From RFTU01 sp046094505 (GTDB lineage: Bacteria; Pseudomonadota; Gammaproteobacteria; Burkholderiales; Burkholderiaceae_C): a stretch of DNA of 36,041 nt. The stretch lies in NCBI GenBank assembly GCA_046094505.1, contig JBJTHN010000040.1:1-36041 (forward strand). The letters are read 5' to 3'. The notes beneath the pieces are model-generated. The model worked only from the letters and a program-made list of their open reading frames with translations, was not told the origin of the DNA and made no database searches. Positions 35,208 to 36,041 of this stretch are shown piece after piece (position 1 is the stretch's first letter; the number at the start of each line of letters is the position of its first letter). Both the position numbers and the translations under genes were made by a program.

Positions 35208-36041
35208 ATGCCTTCCGCCTGGCTCCTGCCGGAACACCTTGCAGATGTCCTGCCCTCGGAGGCCAAGCGCATCGAGGGCCTGCGCCGCGCCCTGACCGAT
35301 GAGGCGCAAGCCTACGGTTATGAGCTGGTGATGCCACCCTTGCTGGAGCACCTGGACTCCCTCTTGTCGGGAACCGGGCGTACGCTGGGTCTGCAAACCT
35401 TCAAGCTGGTCGACCAACTTTCGGGCCGAACCCTGGGCTTGCGCGCCGACACCACGCCACAGGTTGCGCGCATCGATGCGCACCTGCTCAACCGCCAGGG
35501 TGTGGCACGGCTGTGCTACTGCGGGCCCGTGGTCCACACCCGGCCCGCAGGGCCATGGGCCTCGCGCGAACCCCTGCAATTCGGTGCCGAACTGTATGGA
35601 CATGCGGGGCTGGAAGCCGATCTTGAGGTTCTGGAACTGGCGCTGGACGGCCTGCGCCAGGCCGGTGTGCGAGACGCCGTGCTGGACCTGGGCGACGCCC
35701 GCATTGCCAACGTGCTGATGCGGGCGGCTGGGCTTGAACCCGCTCAAAGGGCCGCTGTGCAGGCGGCCTTGGCGACCAAGGACACGGGTGCCTTGCAGGC
35801 GGCACATGACCTGTCTGCGCTCCGAACCGAACCCCGCGCAGCGGCTGCCTTTTTGGGCCTGCAGACCCTGCTGGGCCTGTACGGTCCGGTGTCGGTGCTG
35901 GACCGTGCGCGGGCCGAGTGGCCCGAGCACCCCGCCATCGTCCAGGCTTTGGACGACCTGGCCTGGATCGTGCGCCATGTTCAGCAGACCCACCCGGATG
36001 TGCGCATCGGCATCGACCTGTCCGACCTGGGTGGCCAGGAT
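35208..36041 (+). CDS. hisZ: ATP phosphoribosyltransferase regulatory subunit HisZ, 3' end outside window
   Basis: Histidyl-tRNA-synthetase-like protein that activates the short form of HisG, the first enzyme of histidine synthesis. The first 278 residues are present and the frame is open to the last base. The start is MPSAWLLPEHLADVLPSEAK. Class II synthetase-like stretches follow: ELVMPPLLEHLDSLLSGTGR, FKLVDQLSGRTLGLRADTTP with 'QVARIDAHLL', and REPLQFGAELYGHAGLEADL. It is HisZ rather than HisS, since HisS is already encoded at 26593-27909 and the tRNA-type motif 2 is altered here. The gene order hflK-hflC-DUF2065-hisZ (then usually purA) is typical of Burkholderiales. Confidence 0.93.
   Translation, partial: MPSAWLLPEHLADVLPSEAKRIEGLRRALTDEAQAYGYELVMPPLLEHLDSLLSGTGRTLGLQTFKLVDQLSGRTLGLRADTTPQVARIDAHLLNRQGVARLCYCGPVVHTRPAGPWASREPLQFGAELYGHAGLEADLEVLELALDGLRQAGVRDAVLDLGDARIANVLMRAAGLEPAQRAAVQAALATKDTGALQAAHDLSALRTEPRAAAAFLGLQTLLGLYGPVSVLDRARAEWPEHPAIVQALDDLAWIVRHVQQTHPDVRIGIDLSDLGGQD

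Overview
The window reads as ordinary chromosomal core DNA of a GC-rich betaproteobacterium of the order Burkholderiales, most likely a member of the Comamonadaceae. The evidence is gene order plus protein similarity recalled from the families: sucA-odhB-lpdA-zapE; ndk-rlmN-pilW-rodZ-ispG-hisS-yfgM-bamB-der-hfq-hflX-hflK-hflC-(DUF2065)-hisZ; and etfB-etfA-acyl-CoA dehydrogenase. All are housekeeping clusters of this group. I see no tRNA or rRNA gene, IS element, prophage, CRISPR array or defence system, and the coding strand is almost entirely plus.

Layout. 1-894 is the 3' end of an NHL-repeat beta-propeller gene, followed by a UMF1-type MFS transporter (965-2284). A minus-strand C-terminal relic of glutamate racemase lies in the gap after it. 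A perfect dyad of TetR-operator type precedes etfB-etfA and a DmdC-like acyl-CoA dehydrogenase (2642-6236), then a nitronate monooxygenase. A small cysteine-rich YkgJ-like gene is on the minus strand. The 2-oxoglutarate dehydrogenase operon (7872-13484) follows a structured leader that fits the place of the known Burkholderiales sucA RNA motif. zapE, a YdcH-like small protein and a DinG/YoaA-type Fe-S helicase come next. bamD (minus) and rluD (plus) are divergent from a very short shared intergenic region with a consensus TATAAT for bamD. scpB and rluB overlap by 4 bp. ndk starts the long block that runs to hisZ, which is cut by the right end of the window.

How the genes work together. EtfAB carries electrons from the acyl-CoA dehydrogenase to the quinone pool. 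SucA/OdhB/Lpd make succinyl-CoA in the TCA cycle. BamD and BamB are both lipoproteins of the outer-membrane beta-barrel assembly machine, and YfgM is a periplasmic chaperone-network protein. RluD, RluB, RlmN, Der, HflX and Hfq act on rRNA, ribosome assembly or RNA regulation. HflK/HflC form the membrane complex that restrains FtsH. PilW and RodZ concern type IV pili and cell shape. IspG, HisS and HisZ are biosynthetic.

I did not find a new multi-gene system. The observations worth a second look are small: the murI relic, the palindrome in front of the etf genes, the sucA leader, a 27-bp repeat that duplicates GTG start codons in front of the helicase, the repeat-rich RluB tail, and a PilW that lacks its lipobox cysteine.
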